From: an uncultured Bradyrhizobium sp.
Lineage (GTDB): Bacteria; Pseudomonadota; Alphaproteobacteria; Rhizobiales; Xanthobacteraceae
Direction: 5' to 3'
NCBI RefSeq assembly: GCF_936928535.1
Contig: NZ_CAKZHY010000093.1
Location: forward strand, 124,001-188,000
Length of the DNA stretch: 64,000 nt
Shown: positions 21,166 to 30,950 of the stretch, piece by piece
Layout of the letters: each line of letters begins with the position of its first letter
How positions within the stretch are numbered: the stretch's first letter is position 1
The notes under the pieces: model-generated
Database searches by the model: none
The model's input: only the letters and a program-made list of their open reading frames with translations
Told to the model about the DNA's origin: nothing
Translations under genes and position numbers: made by a program

Positions 21166-21261
21166 GATGAAAATGGAGTCAAGCGCTACCTGAATACCGA
21201 GCCAGCGAGAGGCAGGACCGGGCCAGCGGGCTTTTCGCCGGCCCGGCCTCGCCCGTCCTGC

Positions 21262-21462
21262 TCAGTTCGTGGTCTTCGGCATGCAGGGCGGCTCCTTGTA
21301 GGGCGCGGTGGCATAGGCGCCCTCGGCCGGCGCCCTGACGCAATCCGCCGTCGCATGCGTCACACCGCGCCGCGCGGGCGCGGCATCGCGGGCGGATGCG
21401 GCCTCGATTTGATAGACGGCTGCGGCAATCAGGGCGGCCGAGACAAAGCTCAATCGGATCAT
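21262..21462 (-). CDS. Small secreted hypothetical protein
   Basis: Signal-peptide-like N-terminus MIRLSFVSAALIAAAVYQIEAASA. Confidence 0.55.
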   Translation of the reverse strand: MIRLSFVSAALIAAAVYQIEAASARDAAPARRGVTHATADCVRAPAEGAYATAPYKEPPCMPKTTN

Positions 21463-21570
21463 GAATTTTCTCCGCGTAGCAGATGGAGGTCGAAACAGTC
21501 CTGAGTGCAGGAGCGGAGAGCGCGCCGGGATATTTCAGCTGATGTCTTCAAACAAACGCGAGCTGTCCCC

Positions 21571-22872
21571 TCACCCGAGCTGAAACACGGCGACCGGCTG
21601 CTCGTAGCCGCGCACGGCGACCTCGCCCAACGCCACGGCATCCTCGCCGTCGTCGCCCAGCGCCTCCCGCACGGATGCGGAGATCAGGAGCTGCGAGCCG
21701 AACTCCTTGTTGAGCGCCTCGAGCCGCGAGGCGAAGTTCACGGTGTCGCCGATCACCGTATATTCCTTGCGCCGGGGCGAGCCGATATTGCCCGCGACGA
21801 CCTCGCCGAAATGGATGCCAATGCCGATCCTGAGCGGCCAGCTTGTCTGCGCATTGATGCGATCCATCGCGGTCAGCATGTCGCGGCCCGCGGCGACCGC
21901 GCGATGCGCGGCATCGGAAGCCTCCAGCGGTGCGCCGAACAGCGCGAGAAATCCGTCGCCCAAGAACTTGTTCACGATGCCGCCATGGCGGTCGAGAATA
22001 TCGACCAGCACCGCGAAAGCGCCGTCGAGCCGGTCGACCACCTCCTGCGGCGTGCGCGATTGCGCGCCGGCGGTGAAGCCGCGGAAATCGACGAACATCA
22101 CGGCGACGCGGCGCAGATCGCCGGCGACGCTCGTCCCCTCCGCCATCAGCCGCTCGACCACCTGCGGCGAGACATGCTGGCCGAACAAATTGGTCACCCG
22201 GTCGCGCGCGGTGGCCGCCGCGATGCTCGCGGTAAATTGCCGCCGCAACTGGGCACCGACCGAGCCCGCCAGCACGCCGCAGACCAAGATGACCATGCTG
22301 CGTACCGTGTGGAAGTAGATCAGAGGCTCGCCGGCGTCGCTGGCCGAATTGTAATACAACGCGACCGCCAGGAGTTCGCTTGCTGCCACAAATCCGGTGA
22401 AGGTGGACAGCCAGAAATCGAGCCGCAACGTCGAAAGAATGACGAAAATGAAATAGACCAGCGGCAAGACGAAACCGAGCGCCTGACTCGCGCCCATGGT
22501 GCGGATCTGCAGGATCAGAATCAGCGTCGGCAGCGACGTTTCGATGAAGGCGCCGATATAGCGCCTGGCCACCGGCAGGTCGCGATCGAGCTTGAGGTTT
22601 CGGCTGATCTGGCTGTGAACCCAGACCTCGAACAGCAGGAAACCGATCACCAGGACGTATTCGCGGATCATCCCCTCGGTCCCGTGCCAGATCCGGTTGG
22701 AGATGGCAGGATCGATCACGAAGGTTGCCGTGAGCAGGACGAGCATGATGCAGCCGGTAGCGATCAGCGCTCTCACCCGCAACAGCTCGGTGCGCAGCAC
22801 TTCGCGCGTCAACTCGCGCTCGAACTCCTCCGACAAGACGGCTCCTTGCCGGGCTTTCAAAAAGCTGACCAT
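21571..22872 (-). CDS. Membrane-anchored class III adenylate cyclase
   Basis: ~6 TM segments then cyclase domain (VAVMFVDFRGFTA, KFLGDGFLALFGAP, YTVIGDTVNFASRLEALNKE); start at MVSFLKARQ. Confidence 0.9.
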   Translation of the reverse strand: MVSFLKARQGAVLSEEFERELTREVLRTELLRVRALIATGCIMLVLLTATFVIDPAISNRIWHGTEGMIREYVLVIGFLLFEVWVHSQISRNLKLDRDLPVARRYIGAFIETSLPTLILILQIRTMGASQALGFVLPLVYFIFVILSTLRLDFWLSTFTGFVAASELLAVALYYNSASDAGEPLIYFHTVRSMVILVCGVLAGSVGAQLRRQFTASIAAATARDRVTNLFGQHVSPQVVERLMAEGTSVAGDLRRVAVMFVDFRGFTAGAQSRTPQEVVDRLDGAFAVLVDILDRHGGIVNKFLGDGFLALFGAPLEASDAAHRAVAAGRDMLTAMDRINAQTSWPLRIGIGIHFGEVVAGNIGSPRRKEYTVIGDTVNFASRLEALNKEFGSQLLISASVREALGDDGEDAVALGEVAVRGYEQPVAVFQLG

Positions 22873-22901
22873 TCCATCCCCCGATTCCGGGGCAGTTTGC
22901 C

Positions 22902-24065
22902 TCAATCCAGCGTGCGGCGGAAGCGCGTCACGGCGATGGTCATGGCGGCCAGCATCAAGGCGGCCAGCGCCAGCGTATCGAACCGCAGGTTCGGCATGGT
23001 GGCACCCTTCAGCATGATGGCGCGGACGATGCGAATGTAGTGCGTCAGCGGCAGGCATTCGCCGACATATTGCGCCCAGGCCGGCATGCCCGCGAACGGG
23101 AACATGAAGCCGGACAGCAGGATGCTCGGCAGGAAGAACATGAATGACATCTGGATCGCCTGCAGTTGATTCTGCGCGATGGTGGAAAACGTGTAGCCGA
23201 TCGCGAGATTTGCGGCGATGAAGAGGGTCGAGAGTACCGCGAGCAGGAGCAGATTGCCGAGCACCGGCACGCCGAACAGGAACGCTCCGATATTGACGAT
23301 CAGGAAGGCCTGGATGAAGCCGACCAGGATGTAGGGCACGATCTTGCCGATCATCACCTCGACCGGCTTGATCGGCATCGACAGGAGGCTCTCCATGGTC
23401 CCGCGTTCGATCTCGCGCGTCACCGAGAGCGCCGTGAAGATCAGCATCGTCATGGTGAGGATGGTGCCGACCAGTCCCGGCACGATGTTGAGTCGCGACT
23501 CCGCGGCGGGATTGTAGCGCGCGTGGGCGCGGATTTCGAACGGCAGCGCCGGCGGATCGCCGATGTAGAGATCGTGCTGAAGCGCAGTCTGCACGATCAT
23601 GCCGAGCGAGCCGAGTGCCGAGCTTGCGGCGACCGGATCGGTCGCGTCGGCTGCGACCAGCAAGGCCGGCTTGTCACCGCGCCGCACCGCGCGTTCGAAG
23701 CCGCGCGGGATCTCGACACCGAACAGCACCTTGCCGGACTTCAGCAGATTGTCGAATTCGTCGACGTCATGCACTTCGTAGACGAAGTGGAAATAGGCGG
23801 TATTCTCCAAGGCCTTCAGGACCGAACGGGCGAGATCGGAATCCTCCTGCAGCAGCACCGCGCTCGGCAGATGATGCGGCGTGGTGTTGATGGCATAGCC
23901 GAACAAGAGAAGCTGCATCACCGGAATCGCCACGATCATCGCGAACGAGACGCGGTCCCGCCGAAGCTGAATGAACTCCTTCGCCATCATGGCATAGGAC
24001 CGTCGCCAGAAGCCGAAGCGGTCGCGGAGCTCCCGCACGGGGCCTGTTGTCCGGATGCTGCTCAT
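22902..24065 (-). CDS. ABC-2 type transporter permease
   Basis: FIQLRRDRVSFAMIVAIPVMQLLLFGYAINTTPHHLP, ERGTMESLLSMPIKPVEVMIGKI. Confidence 0.92.
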   Translation of the reverse strand: MSSIRTTGPVRELRDRFGFWRRSYAMMAKEFIQLRRDRVSFAMIVAIPVMQLLLFGYAINTTPHHLPSAVLLQEDSDLARSVLKALENTAYFHFVYEVHDVDEFDNLLKSGKVLFGVEIPRGFERAVRRGDKPALLVAADATDPVAASSALGSLGMIVQTALQHDLYIGDPPALPFEIRAHARYNPAAESRLNIVPGLVGTILTMTMLIFTALSVTREIERGTMESLLSMPIKPVEVMIGKIVPYILVGFIQAFLIVNIGAFLFGVPVLGNLLLLAVLSTLFIAANLAIGYTFSTIAQNQLQAIQMSFMFFLPSILLSGFMFPFAGMPAWAQYVGECLPLTHYIRIVRAIMLKGATMPNLRFDTLALAALMLAAMTIAVTRFRRTLD

Positions 24066-24991
24066 TGGAAATTGTCCTTGGAGCGGCCCATCAGCTCGAT
24101 GAAGACGTCCTCCAGCGACGGCGCCGATTTCTGCCAGTGCAGGTCAGCCTTCCCGCGCCACGGCGCGATGCTGGCCTCGAGGGCCGCGACGTCGCGGCCC
24201 GAGACGTGCAGCGAGGTGCCGAACGGCGCCACCATGTCGATCCCGGGCTTGCCGGCGAGCTGGCCCGCGAGGCCATTCAACTCGCCGGTGACGGTGTAGG
24301 TCGTCAGCGCGGACTTCGCGATCACCTCGTCGACCGTGCCGTGCGCCAGGAGATGCCCATAGGCGATGTAGGCGATCTCGTGACAGCGTTCGGCCTCGTC
24401 CATGTAATGGGTCGAGACCAGCACGGTGAGACCATCGGCGGCGAGCGCGTGGATCTCGTTCCAGAAATCGCGCCGTGCCTTCGGGTCAACGCCCGCGGTC
24501 GGCTCGTCCAGTAGCAGCAATTCCGGATTGGGCAGCGTGCAGGCCCCCAATGCCAGGCGCTGCTTCCAACCGCCGGAGAGTTCGCCCGCGAGTTGCTCCT
24601 CGCGGCCCGAGAGGCCAAGCCGCTTGATCATGTCGCGCGCAGCCCCGCGTGCGTCGGCAAGGCCATAGAGTCGCGCCACGAATTCGAGGTTCTCGCGCAC
24701 GGAGAGATCCTGATAGAGGCTGAAGCGCTGCGTCATGTAGCCGACCTTGCGCTTGATCTTCTCGGCATCGCGCAAAATATCGTAGCCGAGGCAGGTGCCC
24801 ACGCCGCTGTCGGGCGTCAGCAGGCCGCAGAGGATGCGGATGGTCGTGGTCTTGCCCGAGCCGTTCGGCCCGAGGAAGCCGTAGATCGAACCGCGCTTCA
24901 CCTGCATCGACAAATCATGCACGACCTCACGGCCGCCGAACGATTTGGTCAGGCCTTTGACGTCGATCGCGATCTGGTTGTCGGCGTTCAT
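24062..24991 (-). CDS. ABC transporter ATP-binding protein
   Basis: Walker A GPNGSGKTTT, signature LSGGWKQRLALG, Walker B LLLLDEPTAGVDP. Confidence 0.95.
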   Translation of the reverse strand: MNADNQIAIDVKGLTKSFGGREVVHDLSMQVKRGSIYGFLGPNGSGKTTTIRILCGLLTPDSGVGTCLGYDILRDAEKIKRKVGYMTQRFSLYQDLSVRENLEFVARLYGLADARGAARDMIKRLGLSGREEQLAGELSGGWKQRLALGACTLPNPELLLLDEPTAGVDPKARRDFWNEIHALAADGLTVLVSTHYMDEAERCHEIAYIAYGHLLAHGTVDEVIAKSALTTYTVTGELNGLAGQLAGKPGIDMVAPFGTSLHVSGRDVAALEASIAPWRGKADLHWQKSAPSLEDVFIELMGRSKDNFQ

Positions 24992-25776
24992 CGCTTGTCC
25001 GCTACTGGCGTCTTGGGGTTGAGATAGACGTCGATCGGCTGGCCGACCCGCAGAGCATCGGGCCGCGACGGCCGCGCCTGGATCAAATAGACGAGCTTGT
25101 TGCGCTCTTCGAGGCTGTAGATCACGGGTGGGGTGTATTCGGCCGAGGTCGAGATGAAATAGATCTTGGCGGTGAGGTCGGCCGCGCAATTGTCGCAGGC
25201 GACCCGCACCTCGTCGCCGATCGACAGCTTCGGCAACTCGGTCTCCGGCACGAAGAAGCGCAGCTTCATGTTGCCGGGCGGCATGATCGAGAGCACCGGC
25301 CGCTGCGCCGCGACCATCTCACCTTCGCGGAAGTAGATCTGCTGGATGGTGCCCGCCACCGGCGCAAAGCCCTTGCGCCGCGCCAGCCGCGTCTCCGAGG
25401 TCACCACCCGCGCCTGCGCGACCCGTAAGTCAGAGACCGCGGAATCGAGCGTCGCCTGCGTGCCGGAGCCGGTCTTGCGCAGGGACTCCGCGCGATCGAA
25501 CACCTGCTGTGCATTGGCCAGCGTCGCCTTGGTCTGGTTGAGATCGGCGAGCTGGAGATCATCATCCACGGAATAGAGGGGATCGCCGACCTTCACCACC
25601 TCGCCCTCGCGGATATCGAGCTTGGTCACCCGGCCGGCCTCATCCGGGCTGACGAAGATCATGTCGGCCTCGACCCAGCCCTGGAAACCGGGATCGCGCT
25701 TCTCGTTGCAACCGGCAAGTCCGGTTGCGAGCGCGGCGGCCAATGCGATTGCAAAAATCCTTTGCGACGACGTCAT
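24988..25776 (-). CDS. HlyD-family periplasmic adaptor / efflux lipoprotein
   Basis: Lipobox LAGC, VSPDEAGRVTKLDIREGEVVKVGDPLYSVDD, barrel-sandwich pattern. Confidence 0.9.
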   Translation of the reverse strand: MTSSQRIFAIALAAALATGLAGCNEKRDPGFQGWVEADMIFVSPDEAGRVTKLDIREGEVVKVGDPLYSVDDDLQLADLNQTKATLANAQQVFDRAESLRKTGSGTQATLDSAVSDLRVAQARVVTSETRLARRKGFAPVAGTIQQIYFREGEMVAAQRPVLSIMPPGNMKLRFFVPETELPKLSIGDEVRVACDNCAADLTAKIYFISTSAEYTPPVIYSLEERNKLVYLIQARPSRPDALRVGQPIDVYLNPKTPVADKR

Positions 25777-26456
25777 GTCGTCCTCCGTTCGCCAAAAATC
25801 AAATCGAGATGGACGCGCAGCATGTCGTGCGCATCGAGCGGCGCGTGGCGCGCAAACAGGCTCTGCCAAATCACTGCGATCATCGCCGGCGCGATCACGA
25901 TCTGCGGATAGCGCGCGAGATTTGTCTGGTGGATCTCGCCGCGGGCAATGCCGAGCTCGATCAGCGCGCGCATACCGGCCATCCCGCGCGAGACGACCTC
26001 GCGGTAATAGAAGTCGGCCACCGCCGGAAAGCGCGGCCCCTCCGCCACGATCAGGCGGACGAGATCGCCGCGCCGCGTGCCGATCACCTCTTTGAGGAAG
26101 TTGCCGGCAAAGGTTTCGATGAGATCGCGCACCGAGCCCGTCGGCGGTGGCAACGCATTCAGCTTCGCCACGACTGGCACAATCACGGTGCGCACCAGCT
26201 CCTCGAACATCGATTCCTTGTCCTTGAAGTGCAGGTAGATTGTGCCCTTTGCGACGCCGGCACGCTTGGCGATGTCGTCGAGCCGCGTCGCGGCAAAGCC
26301 GCGCGTGATGAACTCCTCCATCGCCGCCTCGACGATCGCATCGCGCCGCTCGGCCGCGCGTGCGGCGCGGTTCGACACCGGCGCGGCTTCTTCGCCGGCT
26401 TCCGGCTTGGGAGTTGCTGCTTCGGCCGCAGCCGCTTTGGTGAGCTTCTTTATCAT
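25773..26456 (-). CDS. TetR family transcriptional regulator
   Basis: RRDAIVEAAMEEFITRGFAATRLDDIAKRAGVAKGTIYLHFKDKESMF. Confidence 0.94.
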   Translation of the reverse strand: MIKKLTKAAAAEAATPKPEAGEEAAPVSNRAARAAERRDAIVEAAMEEFITRGFAATRLDDIAKRAGVAKGTIYLHFKDKESMFEELVRTVIVPVVAKLNALPPPTGSVRDLIETFAGNFLKEVIGTRRGDLVRLIVAEGPRFPAVADFYYREVVSRGMAGMRALIELGIARGEIHQTNLARYPQIVIAPAMIAVIWQSLFARHAPLDAHDMLRVHLDLIFGERRTT

Positions 26457-26466
26457 CGTTCATTTA

Positions 26467-26484
26467 TGACTGACCAGTCAGTCA
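26467..26484. promoter_or_regulatory. TetR-type operator tgactgac-ca-gtcagtca
   Basis: Perfect 8-bp inverted arms just upstream of TetR start. Confidence 0.7.
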
Positions 26485-26516
26485 TCGTCAACTGAGTTTC
26501 CCGCTGTTGTAGCGCC

Positions 26517-26556
26517 AATGAATTAGTATTCACTAATGAATTAGTATTTGCTAATT
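26517..26556. promoter_or_regulatory. ArsR-type operator: two 18-bp-spaced aatgaattagtatt copies with inverted ttagt/actaa and aattag/ctaatt arms
   Basis: Direct and inverted repeats abutting the ArsR start. Confidence 0.65.
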
Positions 26557-26563
26557 GATCGGC

Positions 26564-26899
26564 ATGATCGAAGCCGCCGCCAATCCCGTCACCGCCGTCA
26601 TCCGCGCCCTCGCCGATCCGACCCGCCGCGCGGTGTTCGAGCGCGTGTTCGACAGCAAGGAGATCAGCGTCGCCGAGCTGACGCGCGGCAGCGGCGTGAC
26701 GCAGGGCGCGATCTCGCAACATTTGAAATCGTTGAAGCAGGCGGGCCTGGTCGCCGAGCGCGCCGAGGGCCGCAACGTCTATTACCGCGCCGCGCCGCAA
26801 GGACTCGAACCGCTGGTCACCTGGATGGATCATTACGGTGTCTTCTGGCGCGAGCGCTTCCAGAACCTGCGTGACCTCTTGAAGGAGATCGACCCGTGA
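26564..26899 (+). CDS. ArsR-family HTH regulator
   Basis: IRALADPTRRAVFERVFDSKEISVAELTRGSGVTQGAISQHLKSLKQAGLVAERAEGRNVYYR. Confidence 0.92.
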   Translation: MIEAAANPVTAVIRALADPTRRAVFERVFDSKEISVAELTRGSGVTQGAISQHLKSLKQAGLVAERAEGRNVYYRAAPQGLEPLVTWMDHYGVFWRERFQNLRDLLKEIDP

Positions 26900-27360
26900 G
26901 TGCAGCCGCGTTGAAAGTTGAGACCAAAGACATCGTGATGGACGAAGTGCTCCCTCACGCGCCGGAGACGGTGTGGAAGGTGCTGACTACAGCCCAATTG
27001 ATCGCGCGCTGGCTGATGCCGCCGACCGGCTTCGAGGCTGTCGAAGGCAACGTTTTCACCTACCAGACCAAGCCGGGCGGCCACTGGGACGGCGTCATCC
27101 ATTGCCGCGTTCTGGAAGTCGTCCCGAACAGACGTCTCGCCTATGCCTGGAAGGGCGGCGATGAACGCAACACCGGCTACGGCGCGCCGCTCGACACTGT
27201 TGTGACCTGGTCCCTCACCCCGGTCGAAGCCGGCACGCGCGTTCAGCTGGTTCACGCGGGCTTCGTCATGCCGAGGAACGACAGTGCCTACACCGTCATG
27301 AGTGGCGGCTGGAAGAAGGTCATCCAGCAGCTCGACGAGATCAGCGGCGAAGACAAGTAA
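26896..27360 (+). CDS. SRPBCC/AHSA1 domain protein
   Basis: LPHAPETVWKVLTTAQLIARWLMPPTGFEAVEGNVFTYQ; overlaps the ArsR stop. Confidence 0.88.
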   Translation: MSAAALKVETKDIVMDEVLPHAPETVWKVLTTAQLIARWLMPPTGFEAVEGNVFTYQTKPGGHWDGVIHCRVLEVVPNRRLAYAWKGGDERNTGYGAPLDTVVTWSLTPVEAGTRVQLVHAGFVMPRNDSAYTVMSGGWKKVIQQLDEISGEDK

Positions 27361-27384
27361 CGAGACAGTCGAGGAGACATCACG

Positions 27385-27798
27385 ATGGACAAGCCCTATG
27401 CCGGCGGCTGCGCCTGCGGCGCGATCCGCTACGCGATCGTCGGTGAGCCGCTGTTCTCCAATCATTGCCAATGCCGGGACTGCCAGCGCGAAAGCGGCAC
27501 CGGCCACGGCTCTTACGCCACCTTCCCGCGCGCCGGCGTCACGGTGACGGGCAAAGCCAAGACCTGGGACATGACCGGCGACAGCGGCAATGTGAAGACG
27601 CGCGCCTTCTGCCCCGAATGCGGCGTGGCTGTCTACATGACCTTCAAGGCCATGCCCGACATCTTCACCATCCGCGCCGCGAGCCTGGACGAGCCCGCCC
27701 GCTACAAGCCGCAAGCGATCACCTACGCGGTACGCGCGCATGACTGGGATCATCTGGATCCGGGCTTGGCGAAATTCGCGGGCATGCCGCCGACGTGA
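27385..27798 (+). CDS. GFA/CENP-V family protein
   Basis: GGCACGAIRYAI, NHCQCRDCQRESGTGHGSYATF, FCPECGVAVY zinc ligands. Confidence 0.92.
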   Translation: MDKPYAGGCACGAIRYAIVGEPLFSNHCQCRDCQRESGTGHGSYATFPRAGVTVTGKAKTWDMTGDSGNVKTRAFCPECGVAVYMTFKAMPDIFTIRAASLDEPARYKPQAITYAVRAHDWDHLDPGLAKFAGMPPT

Positions 27799-27887
27799 GG
27801 CGCGATGCGCGAAGGATTGCCGCCGAGAACTGCCTGCCTGGCAGAGCGTGGGCTTCGGCCTAAAATGCACTGATCGTGTTCTGTGGC

Positions 27888-29177
27888 TCAAATGCAGGCT
27901 CGAATGTAAGGCCGGTTGATCTCCCACAGCTCGTCGAGCAGGCCGCGCGCAGCGTCCTTGGAATGGATGACGGGGTCGAGCAGCAACGCCTGCATCGCCA
28001 TCTCCTTCGATGCGTGCATCGCCGCGTCCACGGCCATCTGCTGCACTTGAACCTGGGCCGTCATCAACTTGGCAACGCCGTCCGGCAGCGGGCCGAGCGA
28101 AACGGGATGGATACCCGCAATATCGGCCACCACCGGCACCTCGACCGCAGCATCCGCCGGCAGGTTCGCGATCACCTGTCGATTGTGGATGACGGCGGAC
28201 TCGATGAGCAGCTTGCGGTTGTGAACCATGGAGGTGATGATGCTGACCGCGCGCTCGCCCGACGGCATCGACCACCAGTCCGGCACCTCTGCCCGACCCG
28301 CGAGCACGTCGTCTATCAGCCGCATCAACTTGGCGCGTTCGCTCTCGTCCCAATCGAAATTGTAGCCGCCCTCCCCGGCCTCCCAGCCGAATGAGAGATA
28401 CTCGCCGAGATGGGCATCGCCGCAGCCGAGCCAATAGCCAAAGGTGTGCAGCAATTCGCGCGTCAGAGGCGAGAAGGCAGGATCGAAATCCCTCTCCTTC
28501 TTGCGGAGCAACGGATAGAGATCTTCGCCTGTCTCGCGATCTCGAATGTCAGTCAGGCATTGGAAATGATTGAGGCCTGCACCCCACACACCAACCCGTT
28601 CTTCCGGCATTCCCAGAATTCGGGCCACATTATCGCGGGCAAGAAATATTCCATGGCAAAGGCCGAGGCTCCGTATCCTGCTGTACCGCCCCAGGGCCAG
28701 GATGATGCGGCTTTCCGGATTGGAGAAGTTGATGAAAGTCGCGCGCGGGCAGCGTCGCTCCATCTCGCGCACGAACTCGAAGACCACCGGCAGGGTGCGC
28801 AGCGTGAAGAACAGGGCCCCGGGGCCGCCGTTCTCGCCCAACGTATGACGGATGCCGAATTTGCGCGGAATTTCGAAATCGAGCCGCCACAACCGATTGC
28901 GATCGACAGCGGTGGAATGCACGACGAATTCGGCGCCGTCGAGGGCCGCATGCCAATCCGTCGTCGCCTCGATCGCAAAACCGGCGCCGGACCTCTCGTT
29001 GAGCAGTTTCGCGAGCCGCGTCGACCGGCCCAGCCGGTCGACGTTTCGGCCAACCAGCACCAACGTGGAGCCGGCCAAATCGCGGGTCGAGAACAGGTCC
29101 CGGAACATGCTCATCCCGAAAGATGCGCTGCTCGCGCCGAGAAATACGATCTTCGTTGCCCGGGCCATGTTGCTCAT
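27888..29177 (-). CDS. Glycoside hydrolase family 4-like NAD-dependent alpha-glycosidase
   Basis: [21 protein letters not shown] Rossmann start, [30 protein letters not shown]. Confidence 0.85.
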   Translation of the reverse strand: MSNMARATKIVFLGASSASFGMSMFRDLFSTRDLAGSTLVLVGRNVDRLGRSTRLAKLLNERSGAGFAIEATTDWHAALDGAEFVVHSTAVDRNRLWRLDFEIPRKFGIRHTLGENGGPGALFFTLRTLPVVFEFVREMERRCPRATFINFSNPESRIILALGRYSRIRSLGLCHGIFLARDNVARILGMPEERVGVWGAGLNHFQCLTDIRDRETGEDLYPLLRKKERDFDPAFSPLTRELLHTFGYWLGCGDAHLGEYLSFGWEAGEGGYNFDWDESERAKLMRLIDDVLAGRAEVPDWWSMPSGERAVSIITSMVHNRKLLIESAVIHNRQVIANLPADAAVEVPVVADIAGIHPVSLGPLPDGVAKLMTAQVQVQQMAVDAAMHASKEMAMQALLLDPVIHSKDAARGLLDELWEINRPYIRACI

Positions 29178-29185
29178 CGCGGAGA

Positions 29186-30211
29186 TTAACCGAAGTCCAG
29201 CACCATGCGGCCGTCGATCTTGCCGGCCTTCATGCGATCGAACACCTCGTTGATTTGCGAGAGCGGCACCTTCGTTACCTCGGCCTTCACCTTGCCGTCG
29301 GCAGCGAACGCAATGGCCTCGTCGAGATCCCTGCGAGTCCCGACGATGGAGCCGCGCACGGTGATGCGCTTGAGCACGACATCGAAGATCGGCGTCGGGA
29401 ATTCGCCCGGCGGCAAGCCGACGAGGCTGACCGTCCCCTTCCGGCGCACCATCTTCAGGGCCTGGGCAAAGGCTGCAGTCGAAACCGCCGTCACCAGCAC
29501 GCCATGCGCGCCGCCGCCGGTTGCCGCCAGCACCTTGTCGACGGCATCGCCTGCGAGCGCGTTGACCGCAAGATCAGCACCGGTCTCGCGGGCGAGCGCG
29601 AGCTTGTCCGCGGCGATATCGATCGCCGCGACCTTGAACCCCATCGCCTTGGCGTACTGGATCGCGACATGACCGAGCCCGCCGACGCCCGAAATCGCAA
29701 CCCACTCGCCGGGCCGCGCGTCGGTTTCCTTCAAACCCTTATAGGTGGTAACACCGGCGCAGAGGATCGGCGCAACCGCCGCGAAGTCGACCGTTGCCGG
29801 CAGCCTTGCCGCGAAGGCCACCGAGGCGATGACATATTCGGCAAAGCCGCCGTTCACGCTATAGCCGGTGTTGTGCTGGTGCTCGCACAACGTCTCCCAG
29901 CCGGTCTCGCAATATTCGCACGACATGCAGGCATCGTGGAGCCAGGCGACGCCGACGGCATCGCCGACCTTCAGATTTTTAACGCCGGGCCCGAGCGCCG
30001 CGACGATGCCGGCAGCTTCATGGCCGGGAATGAACGGCGGCACCGGCTTCACCGGCCAGTCACCGGAGGAGGCGTGCAGATCGGTGTGGCAGACCCCGCA
30101 GGCCTTCACCTTGACCAGAACTTCGCCGGGGCCGGGCTGCGGCACCGGTACGTCCTCAATCACGAGCGGCTTGCCGAATTGCTTGACAACAGCGGCTTTC
30201 ATGGTCGGCAT
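29186..30211 (-). CDS. Zinc-dependent alcohol dehydrogenase (AdhP-like)
   Basis: [78 protein letters not shown]. Confidence 0.95.
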   Translation of the reverse strand: MPTMKAAVVKQFGKPLVIEDVPVPQPGPGEVLVKVKACGVCHTDLHASSGDWPVKPVPPFIPGHEAAGIVAALGPGVKNLKVGDAVGVAWLHDACMSCEYCETGWETLCEHQHNTGYSVNGGFAEYVIASVAFAARLPATVDFAAVAPILCAGVTTYKGLKETDARPGEWVAISGVGGLGHVAIQYAKAMGFKVAAIDIAADKLALARETGADLAVNALAGDAVDKVLAATGGGAHGVLVTAVSTAAFAQALKMVRRKGTVSLVGLPPGEFPTPIFDVVLKRITVRGSIVGTRRDLDEAIAFAADGKVKAEVTKVPLSQINEVFDRMKAGKIDGRMVLDFG

Positions 30212-30339
30212 CGATCTGCTCCATTGCATTGCGAGGAGCAGACTAGCGATGCCGCGCAACTCTCCCTTGATTGGAGTCAAACAGCCCAAGTTTATTGGTC
30301 GCGCAGCGCGCGCGGCGCAGCGCAAGAGCGCGCGCGGCG

Positions 30340-30750
30340 TCAGCTATGGAACTTCAATCCATCGACGATCTTGTCGATCACCTTCCGCTCGGCGCGTATC
30401 GCGATGCCGACGAGATCGAGATCGCCGCGCGCGACCGCCTTCACCGCCGCACGATTGGCAGCATCATGCCTGGTCTTGAACATGTCCTCGGTATAGACCG
30501 CCGGCGTGACGTTGCGCGTGAGCGCGCGATCGAGTGCGCGCGACAGCGCCGGACCATCGGCGCCATAGATCAGGATCGGTTGGCCGATCAGCGCAAGATA
30601 CTTCGTGGACGATGCGTCCTCATAGGCATCGCCGATACATTCCGGAAACGCGGCAGCGACGCCGCTCGTCAGGAATGACGCAACGTTGAGCTTCTGCCAG
30701 GCCTCGAGGTCGTTGCGAATGACAACGGCAATCTTGGTATCGAACTGCAT
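30340..30750 (-). CDS. DUF2000-like protein
   Basis: [57 protein letters not shown]. Confidence 0.75.
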   Translation of the reverse strand: MQFDTKIAVVIRNDLEAWQKLNVASFLTSGVAAAFPECIGDAYEDASSTKYLALIGQPILIYGADGPALSRALDRALTRNVTPAVYTEDMFKTRHDAANRAAVKAVARGDLDLVGIAIRAERKVIDKIVDGLKFHS

Positions 30751-30922
30751 GAACTCTCCCGCGCACATCCAAGCGTCTGGAAAGAAAAAGAAATTCCAAG
30801 CGCTCCCGCCATTTATGGAAACGTAGCGCGGATTGTCCAAACGATCACAGCACAGAAATTTCAATGCGGGATGCGTCGGCTACGCTTCTCCCCGCAGTTG
30901 AAGTCGGATATACCTCGGTGTC

Positions 30923-30940
30923 TTGTCACTGAACTGTCAT
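30923..30940 (+). promoter_or_regulatory. PHO-box-like direct repeat TTGTCAC-TGAA-CTGTCAT
   Basis: Two 7-bp repeats with 4-bp spacer (11-bp period), as in the known PhoB box consensus. Confidence 0.55.
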
Positions 30941-30950
30941 AAAGCCGCGA

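Noticed and set aside
24988-26463. 491-aa minus-strand ORF spanning the TetR and HlyD genes as one protein
   Set aside because: N-terminal half is an out-of-frame read of TetR; the real HlyD starts at 25776 and TetR at 26456 with a 4-bp overlap
26833-28434. 533-aa minus-strand ORF
   Set aside because: Antisense to SRPBCC and GFA genes and partly GH4; no recognisable domain
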